A DNA stretch of 7,546 nucleotides from an uncultured Eubacteriales bacterium (GTDB lineage Bacteria > Bacillota > Clostridia > Peptostreptococcales > Anaerovoracaceae). The notes beneath the pieces are model-generated. The model saw only the letters and a program-made list of their open reading frames with translations, had not been told where the DNA came from and ran no database searches. The stretch covers positions 1-7,546 of the forward strand of contig UQMQ01000111.1 of assembly GCA_900542245.1 (NCBI GenBank). Direction: 5' to 3'. Below, piece after piece: positions 6,728 to 7,546 of this stretch. A program made the position numbers and the translations under genes. Positions within the stretch are counted from its first letter, which is position 1. Each line of letters begins with the position of its first letter.

Positions 6728-7546
6728 ATGGAAAAAGACAGATTGTTTGAAAGCCACGTAGATATTATCAAATATAAGGTTCTGCGAGAGCTTGCAAGGC
6801 AGACCTGGGCAGGACGGGATGCCTTCATGGCGTTTAATGATATTGCCAATGTGGTCGTCAAAAAGGGCGAACCGCCGAGCCGCTGCTGCATCTATAAGGA
6901 CCGCGCGATCATCGCAGAGCGGATCCGCATCGGACTGGGGGAATATCACGGCAGCAAGGATACCGTACAGGTCGTTTCGATTGCCTGTGATGAATGCCCG
7001 AAGTCCGGGCATGTCGTCACCAGCCTGTGCCGGGGCTGTCTGGCGCATTATTGTCGCTCGGTGTGCCCAAAGGGGGCGATTGCCATCGATACCAAGGGGT
7101 ATGCGCACATCGACAAGGAACGCTGTATCGAGTGCGGACGCTGCGCGTCTGCCTGCAAGTACCATGCGATTACGAATATGATACGGCCCTGCGAACGCTC
7201 TTGCCCGGTAGATGCCATCAGTATGTCAGAGGATGGAAGCGCAAGCATCGATCAGGATCAGTGCATTGTCTGCGGGACCTGTATTACAGAGTGCCCGTTC
7301 GGCGCGCTGAATGATATCTCGGCGGTAGTCCGGGTCATCCATGCGATTCAGGCAAAGGGGAAAGAGAACAGGCGCATTTACGCCATTGTAGCGCCTGCGG
7401 TTGCCTCGCAGTATCCGGGCTTCACGACCGCAAAGGTGTTCGGCGCGATCAAGGCGATCGGTTTCGATAAAGTCGTAGAGGTTGCGGCCGGTGCGGACGA
7501 GACGGCGCTCACAGAAGCGGAGGAGCTCCTGGAACGCGGCTTCTTG
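6728..7546 (+). CDS. Monomeric [FeFe] hydrogenase, group B type, 3'-truncated by window
   Basis: The frame runs open to the last base, giving the first 273 residues of an iron-sulfur protein. It has no signal peptide or membrane segment, so it is probably cytoplasmic. The N-terminal region carries RCCIYKDRAII (C53, C54), typical in my recollection of group B hydrogenases. Then come CDEC (C87, C90), a CX2CX4CX3CP motif (C101, C104, C109, C113), a CX2CX2CX3C motif (C133, C136, C139, C143), CERSCP (C155, C159) and a second CX2CX2CX3CP ferredoxin motif (C179, C182, C185, C189). That is 18 cysteines, enough for three or more [4Fe-4S] clusters. From about residue 216, RIYAIVAPAVASQYPG and FDKVVEVAAGADETALTEAEEL match the opening of the H-cluster domain of [FeFe] hydrogenases. 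The three H-cluster Cys motifs lie beyond the window, so catalytic competence is inferred. Family members interconvert protons and H2 using ferredoxin-type electron carriers and need HydE, HydF and HydG for maturation; none is in this window. The physiological direction of group B enzymes is poorly settled. Codon use differs from rpoBC, with six GGG and five CGG codons, which fits lower expression. Alternatives: a hydrogenase-like sensor or a ferredoxin-domain protein with a degenerate H domain. Confidence 0.88.
   Translation, partial: MEKDRLFESHVDIIKYKVLRELARQTWAGRDAFMAFNDIANVVVKKGEPPSRCCIYKDRAIIAERIRIGLGEYHGSKDTVQVVSIACDECPKSGHVVTSLCRGCLAHYCRSVCPKGAIAIDTKGYAHIDKERCIECGRCASACKYHAITNMIRPCERSCPVDAISMSEDGSASIDQDQCIVCGTCITECPFGALNDISAVVRVIHAIQAKGKENRRIYAIVAPAVASQYPGFTTAKVFGAIKAIGFDKVVEVAAGADETALTEAEELLERGFL

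Noticed and set aside
5857..6891. 344-codon - strand frame spanning the rpoC tail, the intergenic gap and the start of the hydrogenase gene
   Set aside because: The hydrophobic and Ser-rich stretches come from reading the Ala/Glu tract and purine leader backwards. There is no supporting ribosome site or recognised domain, and it overlaps two real genes.
6728..7546. Horizontal transfer of the hydrogenase gene, suggested by its different codon use
   Set aside because: More GGG and CGG codons than in rpoBC is what a moderately expressed native gene would show, since rpoBC is strongly codon-selected. No mobile-element ends, integrase or attachment site is visible.

Overview
The window holds the core RNA polymerase genes of a bacterium in the Firmicutes (Bacillota), most likely an anaerobic member of the class Clostridia with moderately high GC. 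The evidence is a Bacillus/Clostridium-type RpoB, an RpoC trigger loop that runs on without the large proteobacterial insertion, and a Clostridia-type monomeric [FeFe] hydrogenase. I cannot name the genus from sequence alone.

Layout, all on the + strand. Bases 1-2778 are the 3' part of rpoB (925 codons plus stop; the 5' end lies upstream of the window). After a 21-base gap with a strong purine-rich ribosome binding site, rpoC (2800-6615) starts with TTG and is complete at 1271 codons. Both subunits end in acidic low-complexity tails; the RpoC tail is an unusually long Ala/Glu/Asp-rich extension of about 87 residues. The 112-base gap 6616-6727 holds a 12-bp hairpin with a GTGA loop (a probable but weak intrinsic terminator), a perfect 8-bp tandem repeat and a purine-rich leader. 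From 6728 to the window end runs the first 273 codons of an iron-sulfur protein. Its Cys array and the start of an H-cluster-type domain match group B monomeric [FeFe] hydrogenases. The gene is cut by the window end before the catalytic H-cluster cysteines.

How they work together: rpoB and rpoC are almost certainly co-transcribed and supply the two large subunits that form the polymerase active centre. The hydrogenase is a separate metabolic function (H2 production, uptake or sensing coupled to ferredoxin-type electron carriers), probably in its own unit or reached by read-through. Its position is the most notable thing here, because in many Firmicutes rpoC is followed by an L7Ae-family gene and the rpsL-rpsG-fusA-tuf genes.

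I found no CRISPR array, mobile element, tRNA or rRNA, and no clear sign of an undescribed system. The polymerase genes look intact and canonical in their catalytic motifs.
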